DNA of 64,000 bases from Pseudomonas graminis (GTDB taxonomy: Bacteria > Pseudomonadota > Gammaproteobacteria > Pseudomonadales > Pseudomonadaceae): contig NZ_MTSB01000021.1 in the NCBI RefSeq assembly GCF_002093745.1, forward strand, positions 1-64,000, in the 5' to 3' direction. Positions 1 through 7,688 of this stretch are shown in pieces. The notes beneath the pieces are model-generated. The model was not told the DNA's origin, did no database searches, and saw nothing but the letters and a program-made list of their open reading frames with translations. Numbering within the stretch: the first letter of the stretch is position 1; each line of letters opens with the position of its first letter. Position numbers and translations under genes: made by a program.

Positions 1-291
1 AGCAAGCTGGAGCGATACGTCGAGGAAGGCTACCTGCCACTCGACAACAACGCCGCTGAGCGCGCGATCCGTCCCTTCGTGATCGGAAGAAAGAACTAGC
101 TGTTTAGCGACACGCCCAAGGGCGCAACGGCCAGTGCTCAACTTTACAGCTTGGTCGAGACTGCCAAAGCCAATGGCCAAGAGCCTTATGCGTGGCTGCG
201 CCACGCACTGGAACGCCTGCCGGCGGCCTCATCAGTTGAAGACTACGAAGCGCTGCTACCGTGGAACTGCTCGCCGGTATCACCTAGCTAA
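1..291 (+). pseudogene. IS66-family transposase (TnpC), C-terminal fragment with in-frame amber stop
   Basis: Frame 1 reads straight from the window edge and contains [19 protein letters not shown], the conserved C-terminal motif of IS66 DDE transposases (with the catalytic Glu of [10 protein letters not shown]). At 97-99 the codon is TAG where the family normally has Trp (GRKNWLFS). Translation in the same frame continues LFSDTPKGATASAQLYSLV and ends at TAA 289-291 after the usual IS66 tail. The frame is otherwise open, so a single G-to-A change could explain the defect. Whether the upstream part is intact cannot be seen. Confidence 0.85.
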
Positions 292-336
292 GCGCACCAC
301 CCATCATGAAGCCGGTGGGGTTTATGGAGCGCTTAC
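1..336 (+). mobile_element. IS66-family element, right-end fragment
   Basis: Only the right end of the element lies in the window. It holds the C-terminal part of the transposase gene and, at 326-336, the sequence GGAGCGCTTAC, the inverted complement of the GTAAGCGCTCC-type tip expected of IS66-family ends. That fixes the probable right boundary at 336. The left end and target duplication are outside the window. The transposase carries an in-frame stop, so this copy is probably not autonomous. Confidence 0.75.
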
Positions 337-397
337 GATTGTCTTCGGCGTGTAGATACGAATCTGGGAGCAATCCGCTTCGTTAGCACGAACATTA

Positions 398-541
398 ATG
401 GAAGGCTCCATTGAGATGCGCCTCGTAGATGAAAACTTCCGACCCATAGTGTGTAAAAAGTGTTTTGCCAAAATTGAAGTATGCACCTCCACGTTAAATC
501 TGAAATTTATCGCCAAGCGAGCAGATACAGATTCTGCGTAG
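398..541 (+). CDS. small ORF next to the IS66 end, possible gene remnant (47 aa)
   Basis: An ATG at 398 opens 47 codons ending at TAG 539-541. The peptide begins MEGSIEMRLVDENFRPIVC and contains a Cys-Lys-Lys-Cys pair that could be half of a zinc knuckle. The frame is open upstream only to TAG 353-355, just beyond the IS66 boundary at 336. No good ribosome binding site precedes the ATG. It may be the 3' remnant of a gene cut by the insertion, or chance. I do not recognise the family. Confidence 0.25.
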   Translation: MEGSIEMRLVDENFRPIVCKKCFAKIEVCTSTLNLKFIAKRADTDSA

Positions 542-661
542 GGACGAGATTTTCAGATCTTTTTTACACACTTTTGACCCAATTCAGCCGATGTATAAAT
601 AGCTTCTCAATTGTGGACTCAGAAGTTATGCGACCCACAGACCATCAGTATTGCTAAATTT

Positions 662-708
662 AAAAATCTGACTGAATTCGACTTTTTAAGGACGCAGTCA
701 GATTTTTT
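662..708. terminator. stem-loop, probable bidirectional terminator
   Basis: Arms AAAAATCTGACTG (662-674) and CAGTCAGATTTTTT (695-708) pair over about 12 bp with T-runs on both strands. It lies directly after the stop of the minus-strand PP2C gene, so it most likely ends the kinase/phosphatase transcript. Apart from it and the small ORF at 398-541, I see nothing in 337-716. Confidence 0.7.
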
Positions 709-716
709 CAAAAATA

Positions 717-1484
717 CTAGTCGAAAAGTTCAAGTTGCGGCTTAACTGTCAACTTTACGGCTATTAGCGAACAGTCATCCGTTGGTTCCAGTCGAACAAT
801 CCGTCTGCGGAGATTTGCGGCAAAACGGTTGGGATCCTCTAGAGTACTCTCCAAAAAGCGCGGCCTCAACTCCCAAGAATGATAAGCGCCATCCGACATT
901 ATAAATAAATTAACACTTCCATCATGTGCGCAGATTTGATCATACCGCAAGAAAACCTCTTGAAAATGAAGGTTGATTTTCTTTGATATGGCTGAAAATA
1001 GCGTATTCTTTCCGCTAGCCTCTTTAAGTTCAGAAGGCTTGTATAATCCTTCGTCTATCAGCATCTGATGCTGGGTATGATCTTTAGTAATCTGAAGAAG
1101 CTTGCGATCCAACTTCAGATATACCCGACAATCGCCTACATGACCAATTTTTATTCCTTTCTCTCCCGCATAGCAAAAAGTCAAAGTCGTCGCGGCATCA
1201 AAGTAGCTAGGATTTTCATGGATCAAATTTGAAACGCGAATTTTGATCTGATTGAAAATTTGCTCAACGGCGTCAGCACTTTCAAATGCCGTCGATTGCA
1301 AGCTTGTCAAATATTCAATAGCTGACTCTGATGCGCTGCTTGCACCAGCATAAGAGCCTACACCATCTGCTACAGCCATCAGAAAACCGCCACCTAACTT
1401 GCGTGGAGGCAGAATAGAGTCCTCATTTTTTCGCGCTAGCTCTTTGGGAAATGAGAATACACTTGAGCTTAAGAGCTTGATCAT
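717..1484 (-). CDS. PP2C-family protein serine/threonine phosphatase
   Basis: A 255-aa protein, the size of a bare bacterial PP2C catalytic domain (PppA/Stp type), which removes phosphate from Ser/Thr using two metal ions. Metal-site motifs are visible in order: NED at residues 20-22, AVADGVGSYAG (D40, G41), GHVGDCRVYL (D118), FIMSDGAYHSW (D198) and TDDCS (D236/D237). There is no signal peptide or membrane segment, so it should be cytoplasmic. Its ATG overlaps the stop of the upstream kinase (ATGA at 1481-1484), which implies translational coupling and a matched kinase/phosphatase pair. The likely substrate is the partner kinase or a shared target; the target is not evident here. No FHA or type VI secretion genes are nearby. 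Confidence 0.9.
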   Translation of the reverse strand: MIKLLSSSVFSFPKELARKNEDSILPPRKLGGGFLMAVADGVGSYAGASSASESAIEYLTSLQSTAFESADAVEQIFNQIKIRVSNLIHENPSYFDAATTLTFCYAGEKGIKIGHVGDCRVYLKLDRKLLQITKDHTQHQMLIDEGLYKPSELKEASGKNTLFSAISKKINLHFQEVFLRYDQICAHDGSVNLFIMSDGAYHSWELRPRFLESTLEDPNRFAANLRRRIVRLEPTDDCSLIAVKLTVKPQLELFD

Positions 1485-2239
1485 ATGTGTACTCCTGAGA
1501 CGGCGGCAAGAAATTCATTTCGCATATCTTGGACTTCTGAATAACGATCTAGAGGACGACGAGCAGTGCTCTTCTTAAACACTTCATGTACGCCTGAATC
1601 ATCTAACATATCCAGATCTTCCAATAGGACACCTAGCGCAAAAATATCGGTTCTCTTGCTATACTCTCCCGCAATTGCTATCTCGGGAGCCATGTACTTC
1701 GCGGTGCCCATCGCTGTTGCGATTTTAGTGATAACCTCGGACTCGGAGCTTTTGTCTAAGTTTTTCACTAACCCGAAGTCTGACACCTTATAAACTCCAT
1801 CCTTGAATCTCAGAATATTGGATGGCTTTATATCGCGATGGAGATAGCCCAAAGAATGCAAGTAAATAAGACCATCCGCCACCATGAGCAGCACACTGAT
1901 TTTCTGGGAGGTAGTGAGGTGCCCCTTATCAATATCCTTTTGCAGATCTCCTGCCGCAAGATCCATAATAAACCACGGCTGATCTGACTTTAGATCGCAC
2001 AGATAGATGTTGGCTACATGGGTGTGTACGCAAGACGCTTGGTATGATACCTCACGTGCAAAACGTCTTCGAAATTCTTCGCGGAGATCAGGTTCTAGAT
2101 CACTAAGCGACTTGCGGGCATACTCGCCACATCTGTGGTCGGCAATATTGAACAGCTCAATTTTTTCTACAAACCCAAAGCCGCCTTCGCCAATTCTGCC
2201 AACTATCTTGTATTTGTAGTTTCCGTGATAGCCATCCAT
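1481..2239 (-). CDS. serine/threonine protein kinase (Hanks type)
   Basis: Starting at the ATG at 2239 gives 252 aa that is almost only a kinase domain. Motifs: glycine loop GRIGEGGFGFV (about 15-24), the Lys of EYARKSL (K43), HRDIKPSN (134-141), DFG (154-156), MAPE (183-186) and the helix-F Asp in KRTDIFALG. All catalytic residues are present. There is no transmembrane or sensor domain. The frame stays open upstream to 2581, but those 114 codons resemble no kinase N-terminus, while 2239 starts just before the glycine loop behind a CAGGGA purine tract; I therefore chose 2239. It is coupled to the PP2C gene by a 4-base overlap. Confidence 0.88.
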   Translation of the reverse strand: MDGYHGNYKYKIVGRIGEGGFGFVEKIELFNIADHRCGEYARKSLSDLEPDLREEFRRRFAREVSYQASCVHTHVANIYLCDLKSDQPWFIMDLAAGDLQKDIDKGHLTTSQKISVLLMVADGLIYLHSLGYLHRDIKPSNILRFKDGVYKVSDFGLVKNLDKSSESEVITKIATAMGTAKYMAPEIAIAGEYSKRTDIFALGVLLEDLDMLDDSGVHEVFKKSTARRPLDRYSEVQDMRNEFLAAVSGVHI

Positions 2240-3043
2240 TCCCTGATCCACGCTATAAAAGTTCAAGCCGATTAAAATAAAACGCGATGATGCTGATGTT
2301 GGTACCCCTGGGTAGACAGGTGCGCATACAGACAGTGTCATGATGCCACACTTCACGTGCGCTGGGTGCCAACATAAGAAGCCCCAGTCACCACCCTCGT
2401 TTTGCGCCCCGGACGAGTCGGAGAATTTCACCATGCCGGATGCATGTCGTAGCCTGGCCGAACTGAAAAATTTGCTGCTAACAGACGTCGATAGCCAAGT
2501 GCCCGAACGCCTCGGTTTCCTCTGCGAGGATGACGGTTTTGGCCGAAGACAGCCACAGTACCGTTTTGCTTCGGGTGACATAGGTAAGAGCGACGTTACA
2601 CAGTTACGCGTTGTTACATGAGATACGTCAGAACTTTTACAGTGGTGTAACGGTAATTTTATCCTTTTATTTCAATAGGTTAAAAAATAATTACACTCGT
2701 AACACCTGTTACACTGCATTTTTCATGCATCTCCCCCCCCCTAAGAAACAGGCTCCACCAGCGGAGTGATCCAACAGCGACCGGGGACCCTAGAGACTTA
2801 CGCTGCATACGGGGCAGGGAACCCGCGCATCTTGAGTAGCCGACGTTTTCACAGCTTAGTGAACTGGTGAACCCAGATGTTCATTCCTTCAGCTACTGAA
2901 CTGCTGCTGTCAACCCGTCAACTGTCAACCAACGTCAACCGATCAGTAGCTACCAAAGCCACGCGGGTTTCCGCCCCCGTATCATTCGAAAATACTCAGG
3001 GTCCCTGGCACGTTTGGGAACCCGGTCGGATCAAGCCAAGCGC
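2240..3043. other. gene-poor stretch with iterated short motifs
   Basis: About 800 bases between the kinase start and the Shedu-like gene end. It contains a cluster of GTTACA/TGTAAC hexamers (2595, 2613, 2646, 2708 and near-matches) and a second cluster of four GTCAAC hexamers spaced 7-10 bases apart (2909, 2917, 2924, 2934). A run of nine C sits near 2730. A 93-codon ORF at 2340-2621 is open, but I cannot support it as a gene. The stretch may be decayed mobile-element sequence; no intact gene is seen. Confidence 0.5.
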
Positions 3044-4123
3044 TTAAGAACGTTGAAGCCTGCGTATCCATGTGTCCCAGGACTCAACCCTGATTGGTGG
3101 AGTGAAGTGGTGTTCGTAGTCGTGCCTTTTAGCACTTTCCGCACGATCATCCCCCGTCCGTCCTCCTATAAGCACAGTACGAATGTTGATGTCCTTCTGA
3201 GGGTCGACCTCGAGCCCATCGTGCGGCCCTACGAAAGCGTTGTGAGTTAGATCTCCTCGCTCAGCTCGTGCCCTCGCGGAATGGACGTGATCTCTGAAGG
3301 TTGAGAGCTCTCGATAAATGTGACCTAAGCGGTTCCTCAGTTGGCCTGCTGCCTGATGGATCTTGTAATTAAACTCCTTGTAATGATCCGAATTCAGCAA
3401 GTTGAAGTCAGCTCCCTTTATCTCGATCAGAATTACGTCCATACGCGATCGCCCGGTCAGCACCACAAAGTCAACGTATCCGTCTGCTAAAGGAAACTCC
3501 GAGAAACAAATGTATTCATCATCTGGCTGAGCGTAGGTCTCTGCGAAAATTGAGAGGTCCTTTTTCAAAAGACATTGGAGATCTCGTTCGCCCGCACCTG
3601 CACTGATCAACGCCTGAACTTCCGCCCTAGAAATCATTCCACCCTCGATTTCCAGGCGACGTTTTATTACCGCATTGCTCCCTCGATGAGGAGAGTCGAA
3701 AAATCGGTTTCTAGAAAAACGTAGCCGATCCGCTTCCTCAACGATGCGACCGTTTGCCCAGCTCCGTTCATCCAACTCGACTGGTGGACACCCCATCAAT
3801 CGACATGCCTCCTCACGACTAATCGTTTCCCAATGCGTCCCACCAGGAGAATTCACGGTGACGATGTCAAAGGTATCGCCTCGAGGGTCTTCCCGCTCGT
3901 AGTGTTCCAAAAATGTTGCCGGTCCAATGACAACACCTAGTACATGCAGCGAATTAATAATGCACTCGATGGCATTAGTAACTGACTGGCCATCATTTTT
4001 ATTGCCCAAGTCAGTAAGCAGAACCACTATTCCTGATTCGTTCACGAATGATCTAACCCGACATAAACCTCGAGCCAAGCGCGAGCCATCAGGGTAGTTA
4101 TGGACAATATCCGTTACCTTCAT
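3044..4123 (-). CDS. Shedu-like (DUF4263) anti-phage nuclease with an unrecognised N-terminal domain
   Basis: From the chosen start the protein has 359 aa. The C-terminal half fits the Shedu SduA/DUF4263 nuclease pattern (PD-(D/E)XK fold): LQCLLKKDLSIF, GYVDFVVL (D218), ILIEIKGADF (E234, K236), then HQAAGQLRNR (Q261). Shedu proteins are single-gene anti-phage nucleases. Residues 1-150 form a separate region (LLTDLGNKNDGQSVTNAIE, FLEHYEREDPRGD, WETISREEACRLMG) that I do not recognise; it may sense the trigger. The ATG at 4121-4123 is preceded by AAGGAGA with an 8-base spacer; the longer frame from 4168 has no comparable site. Defence is inferred from the nuclease domain and island setting. Another DUF4263-type nuclease role is possible. 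Confidence 0.72.
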   Translation of the reverse strand: MKVTDIVHNYPDGSRLARGLCRVRSFVNESGIVVLLTDLGNKNDGQSVTNAIECIINSLHVLGVVIGPATFLEHYEREDPRGDTFDIVTVNSPGGTHWETISREEACRLMGCPPVELDERSWANGRIVEEADRLRFSRNRFFDSPHRGSNAVIKRRLEIEGGMISRAEVQALISAGAGERDLQCLLKKDLSIFAETYAQPDDEYICFSEFPLADGYVDFVVLTGRSRMDVILIEIKGADFNLLNSDHYKEFNYKIHQAAGQLRNRLGHIYRELSTFRDHVHSARARAERGDLTHNAFVGPHDGLEVDPQKDINIRTVLIGGRTGDDRAESAKRHDYEHHFTPPIRVESWDTWIRRLQRS

Positions 4124-4297
4124 ACGTAGAGTCTCCTTCTCCATGGTGTGGGCCAAGCGAAAGCTCATCGACGATGCGCAAAACGCAGGCGATATGCAGA
4201 ATCGCTGATCAAGGATCAGTTAAGCAAACACCAGCGTGTATCCCTAAGAGTTACTGAAAGCACAAAAACCAATGAATACAGCCAATTCTGGGTCCAG

Positions 4298-4360
4298 TTC
4301 AAATGACCCCGGCCCACCAAATTGCAAATGAAGACGCCCTAGGGCGTCTTTTTTTGTGGC
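4298..4360 (+). repeat. left copy of imperfect direct repeat flanking the DUF1493/HNH cassette
   Basis: The sequence begins TTCAAATGACCCCGGC, continues through AATTGCAAATG and ends in the stem-loop GACGCCCTAGGGCGTC plus T-run. A diverged second copy with the same order of elements is at 6001-6055. The two bracket the gene pair at 4589-5901. Confidence 0.55.
4333..4355 (+). terminator. rho-independent terminator with no visible upstream gene
   Basis: A perfect palindrome GACGCCCTAGGGCGTC (4333-4348) is followed by seven T. It reads in the plus direction, yet no plus-strand gene ends before it: the neighbour on the left is the minus-strand Shedu-like gene. It may mark the end of a gene that has been lost, or shield the cassette from read-through. 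Confidence 0.75.
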
Positions 4361-4484
4361 TGGGATTCGGTGGGGACGGCCAGGATCTGCACCAGAAGTC
4401 GACGAGCGAAGGTCAGGCATCGGAGTCGCACACGACCCTGTTTTTTACGAGCTCAACCACTTTATGTCCTGAGCCTGGCTTGCG

Positions 4485-4512
4485 CGCCGCACGCCGCACG
4501 CCGCACGCCGCA
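4485..4512 (+). repeat. short tandem repeat, four copies of a 7-mer
   Basis: CGCCGCA occurs four times head to tail at 4485, 4492, 4499 and 4506. It lies upstream of the chosen DUF1493 start, in sequence I consider non-coding, so copy-number change would alter the leader rather than a protein. Confidence 0.8.
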
Positions 4513-4588
4513 CACGAAGCATTCGGGCTTCATCGCACGGGCAACGCCAGTTATCGAATGCTCCTATACTGCATATGAACTTGGCAAC

Positions 4589-5038
4589 ATGCAGATAAAC
4601 AAGATCAGGCTTAAAAAAATGGGTAAAGGCGATCTAAATTACGAAATAATTAACTATCTCATAGAGAGCATTAACTCTTATGCAGGATTTGGCCGAAAAG
4701 CATTTGAGACCCTCAGCCTCGCTACTAGAGTCAGCTGGGATCTAGGACTGGACGGTGACGACGCCAGTGACTTTATGGAGGTTTTTTTTGACCACTTTGG
4801 CATTGCCAACGGCGACTACGATCACTATCGTTACTTTAAGCCTGAAGGGACTGATATCTTCGTATTTTTCAGATCTAAAGATCGACGCGCCAAGACGGAA
4901 ATGACGTTAGGCATGCTGTATACCGCTGCTCACATGAAAGCATGGGACTGTAGTATTCTTGAAAAGACAACCTCTAGCACTTTGCCAATCTACAATCGAA
5001 CTGAAGATATCCCTATTGATGGTTTTAGCATAAGGTGA
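4589..5038 (+). CDS. DUF1493 (acyl-carrier-protein-like) family protein
   Basis: 149 aa from the ATG at 4589. The core LSLATRVSWDLGLDGDDASDFM (about 42-63) followed by FFDHFGI and YFKPEG matches DUF1493, a family resembling acyl carrier proteins. The carrier-protein Ser (DSL) is replaced by DGDD, so phosphopantetheine attachment is not expected. The frame is open further upstream to 4370, but that part is read through the CGCCGCA repeat and looks non-coding. No clear Shine-Dalgarno precedes 4589, so the start is uncertain; ATG 4619 is an alternative. Its stop overlaps the GTG of the HNH gene, implying co-expression. The role is unknown; it could be a partner or inhibitor of the nuclease. Confidence 0.7.
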   Translation: MQINKIRLKKMGKGDLNYEIINYLIESINSYAGFGRKAFETLSLATRVSWDLGLDGDDASDFMEVFFDHFGIANGDYDHYRYFKPEGTDIFVFFRSKDRRAKTEMTLGMLYTAAHMKAWDCSILEKTTSSTLPIYNRTEDIPIDGFSIR

Positions 5039-5901
5039 CTTCACAGATAACTGAGCGGATAGTCGAAGAGCGCAAAATGAGCCCACTTGAAATCAAAGTC
5101 TACGAGGCAGGAGACTCGACGGTGTGGATCCCCGTCAGCAGCCGATCCCCTGCGAAGGAAGCTCGAGCACTTCTGCCGTTTGCAGGATTGACGGGGCTCT
5201 ACAATCACGGCTTTAAAGCTGCTCCTGAGTCGTCTACGTTTTTCAAAGCACTTGCATCCGTACAGAGTGCATACCTTCGGAAGGAGAAAAAGACCTTTAA
5301 AGTGGAAAAAGGCCTAGAGTCTCAGCGACGGGACGCTTGGCGTCATGGCCAATCCAGCTCTTCCTCGCTTAGCCCTACGCTTGGATGGGTAGAAATCCCC
5401 ATCAGGCAACTGATGGATATGTCCCAAGAGGAATTGGCATCTGAGCTCGAGCGCTCGGAAGATAGGTTGGTCTCTTCAACACGAATTCAGAAAGATCCTG
5501 AGGGCTCGATGTTTCGTCAGGCTGTTAGAGAGGAGCGGACATTTCAGCTCGAATTCAGGACGCGAGCCCTAGACGTGTGGGAAGCCAAATGCGCTCTATC
5601 GGGTGCAACATGTATGTTGGAGGCAGCTCATATAAAAGGGGTTGCCGCATGCAAATCAGATCTCATCGCCGAAGCGAAAGACCCGTTTAACAGCATTATC
5701 TTGAACGTAGCACTGCACGCTTTGCTTGACGCAGGCTTAATCTCATTCACTGACGATGGGACTCTATTGGTGTCAGAAAATATCAATACACATGATCGAA
5801 CGGTTTACGGTTTAGAGCAGCCTCGAAAGGTTCGCTTCCACATCAAAGCCCTTCCCTATATCCAGTATCATCGAAACCATGTTTTTATGAGTAGCTCTTA
5901 A
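5035..5901 (+). CDS. HNH endonuclease domain protein
   Basis: 288 aa from GTG 5035, which overlaps the previous stop; ATG 5077 behind GAAGAG is an equally possible start (274 aa). The C-terminal third matches the HNH_2 pattern used by restriction-like nucleases: CALSG (186-190), LEAAHIKG (H199), DPFNSIIL (N219), ALHALLDAGLISF (H228, D232). The His-Asn-His metal site appears complete. The N-terminal 170 residues are not recognised. It is translationally coupled to the DUF1493 gene. The arrangement suggests a small defence or toxin-like nuclease unit; there is no methylase, so a classical restriction-modification pair is unlikely. Confidence 0.78.
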   Translation: MTSQITERIVEERKMSPLEIKVYEAGDSTVWIPVSSRSPAKEARALLPFAGLTGLYNHGFKAAPESSTFFKALASVQSAYLRKEKKTFKVEKGLESQRRDAWRHGQSSSSSLSPTLGWVEIPIRQLMDMSQEELASELERSEDRLVSSTRIQKDPEGSMFRQAVREERTFQLEFRTRALDVWEAKCALSGATCMLEAAHIKGVAACKSDLIAEAKDPFNSIILNVALHALLDAGLISFTDDGTLLVSENINTHDRTVYGLEQPRKVRFHIKALPYIQYHRNHVFMSSS

Positions 5902-6000
5902 GCCTTCATTAGCAAAACGGCTTCTAACTCCAAGAAACATGTGTCCCCAATAAAATCAATACCCTTTTTTGCCAATGAAAGCCGGGGGTTTTGAGCTGAT

Positions 6001-6055
6001 TTCAAACGACCCCGGCAATTCGCAGAGAAAGGCGCCTTGGGCCGTTTTTCTTTAC
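6001..6055 (+). repeat. right copy of imperfect direct repeat flanking the DUF1493/HNH cassette
   Basis: It begins TTCAAACGACCCCGGC and continues with AATTCGCAGAG and a degenerate hairpin GGCGCCTTGGGCC followed by T-rich sequence, parallel to 4298-4360. The hairpin has several mismatches compared with the left copy. It lies 100 bases after the HNH stop and may act as its terminator. Confidence 0.5.
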
Positions 6056-6176
6056 CCCAGATCGACCTGAAGCCGCTGGCTACATGAACGGACACTACGA
6101 TGGCGAACGGGCATGTTATGTGCCGACGCGCACCCCGATGGACTTCCGAAGCGCGCACCCAATAACCCGCAGCCCC

Positions 6177-7628
6177 TCACCCCCCACAACCATTAACCCC
6201 CGGCACCCGCCCCCGCCAAGGCCTCACCCGCTCCAACTGCCCAGCCAATCCCAACAACACCCCCTCCTCCCCAAACCGCCCAGCAAAATGCGCCCCCATT
6301 GGCAGGCCCGCAGCACTCCAGTACAGCGGCACCGACATCGCCGGTTGACCACTCGCATTAAACAGCGCTGCAAAAGGCGAATACCGATGCGAACGCTCGA
6401 TCATGTCCTCAAGGCTCAGGCTCATGTCTGGCACAACAAGCTCACCAATCCGCGCCGGCTCGCGTGTCAGCACGGGCGAGAGGATCACGTCGTAATCCTG
6501 CATGAACGTTGCCAGTTGGCGGCCCAGGGCGTGCATCCATTCGACGGCGGCGGTGTATTGCGCGCCGCTGACGTTGCCTTTGTCGCGCAGGATGATGCGT
6601 GTGCGGGCTTCCAGTTCGGCGTCCTGTACGTCAAAGCCGCGCATGCGGCCGAGCATGTCGACGTGGTTGCGGGTGTTGGCGCCGATGATGGTGAAGACGT
6701 GGTCGAGGAACTCCGGCAAGACGACCGGCAGGCTGACCGGTTCGACTCGGTGCCCGAGGGACTCGCACAATTGCGCGGCTTCTCGCACGGCGGCCAGGCT
6801 CTCGGCCGAGGTGGGCCAAGTGCCTGATTGTTCGATCAGTGCGATGCGCAGGGTTCCGGGGTCGCGTTGGACGGCGCTGACGTAAGGCAGGTTCTGGACA
6901 GGCCCTGCGTAAGGCGCGCCAAGGTCCATGCCGGCGGTAGCGTCCAGCAAGGCTGCGCTGTCGCGTACGGTCAGGGTGATGGCGTGCGCGGTGCTCAGGC
7001 CGGCCCAGCCCTCGCCGACCATCGGGCCGGAAGGCATCAGCCCGCGACTGGGCTTGAAGCCGAATACGCCGCAGCAGGACGCCGGCACTCTCAACGAGCC
7101 GCCGCCGTCGTTGCCGTGGGCGAAGGGCACCACTCGCGCCGCCACGAGTGCAGCAGCCCCGCCACTTGAGCCTCCGGCGCTGTGATCAAGGCTCCACGGG
7201 TTGCGGGTCGCCCCGAAGCGGGTGGACTCGGTGGAATAGGACGTACCGAATTCGGGCGCAGTGGTCGTCCCGGCGAACACGCAACCGGCACGCCTCAGGC
7301 GGCTGACCACTTCGGCTTCGAAGGGGGCACGAAACTCGCCCATGGCCAGGGAGCCATTGCTCATCCGTGCGCCGTTGACCGGGGTAAACAGGTCCTTGAT
7401 GAGCGTCGGTACGCCCGCAAAAACGCCTTGGCTTTTTACAGCGTCCATAGCCGCGCTGCGGGCCGAGTCATACAGTCGCTCGGCGACGGCGTTGAGCTGC
7501 GGTTCGACGTGCTCGATGCGCTGAATCACCGCCTCCAGCAATTCGACCGGCTGGACCTCGCCGCGCCTGACCCATTCGGCCAGGCCGGTCGCGTCTTCAT
7601 CGTTCAACAGGTTCTGAATGTCTTTCAT
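6177..7628 (-). CDS. amidase-signature family amidase
   Basis: 483 aa, normal length for the amidase-signature (GatA/FAAH-like) hydrolases that cleave carboxamides to acid and ammonia. The Lys-cisSer-Ser triad is visible: K78 in PTLIKDL, S154 in HSAGGSSGGAAA and S178 in GNDGGGSLRVP, with the family spacing of 24 residues between the two serines. There is no signal peptide, so it should be cytoplasmic. It is not the tRNA amidotransferase GatA, because no GatB/C lies nearby. It follows the SphA-like gene on the same strand after 60 bases and an AraC regulator lies upstream, suggesting an inducible unit. The substrate cannot be read from sequence. Confidence 0.9.
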   Translation of the reverse strand: MKDIQNLLNDEDATGLAEWVRRGEVQPVELLEAVIQRIEHVEPQLNAVAERLYDSARSAAMDAVKSQGVFAGVPTLIKDLFTPVNGARMSNGSLAMGEFRAPFEAEVVSRLRRAGCVFAGTTTAPEFGTSYSTESTRFGATRNPWSLDHSAGGSSGGAAALVAARVVPFAHGNDGGGSLRVPASCCGVFGFKPSRGLMPSGPMVGEGWAGLSTAHAITLTVRDSAALLDATAGMDLGAPYAGPVQNLPYVSAVQRDPGTLRIALIEQSGTWPTSAESLAAVREAAQLCESLGHRVEPVSLPVVLPEFLDHVFTIIGANTRNHVDMLGRMRGFDVQDAELEARTRIILRDKGNVSGAQYTAAVEWMHALGRQLATFMQDYDVILSPVLTREPARIGELVVPDMSLSLEDMIERSHRYSPFAALFNASGQPAMSVPLYWSAAGLPMGAHFAGRFGEEGVLLGLAGQLERVRPWRGRVPGVNGCGG

Positions 7629-7688
7629 ATGAAGGTTCCTGATGGTCTGGATTCGTGCTGAGAAAAAATCGCCTATCTCGCAACCGCT

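Noticed and set aside
2240..2581. 114-codon in-frame extension of the kinase ORF
   Set aside because: It has a basic, low-complexity composition with no kinase feature, whereas ATG 2239 begins just before the glycine-rich loop.
2340..2621. 93-codon plus-strand ORF (MMPHFTCAGCQ...)
   Set aside because: No ribosome site and no recognisable domain. It lies opposite the open kinase extension in a gene-poor stretch, so I cannot support it as a gene, though a decayed coding fragment is possible.
6084..7185. Long plus-strand ORFs opposite the amidase gene
   Set aside because: Antisense shadows caused by high GC content; the amidase on the minus strand has a complete catalytic triad.
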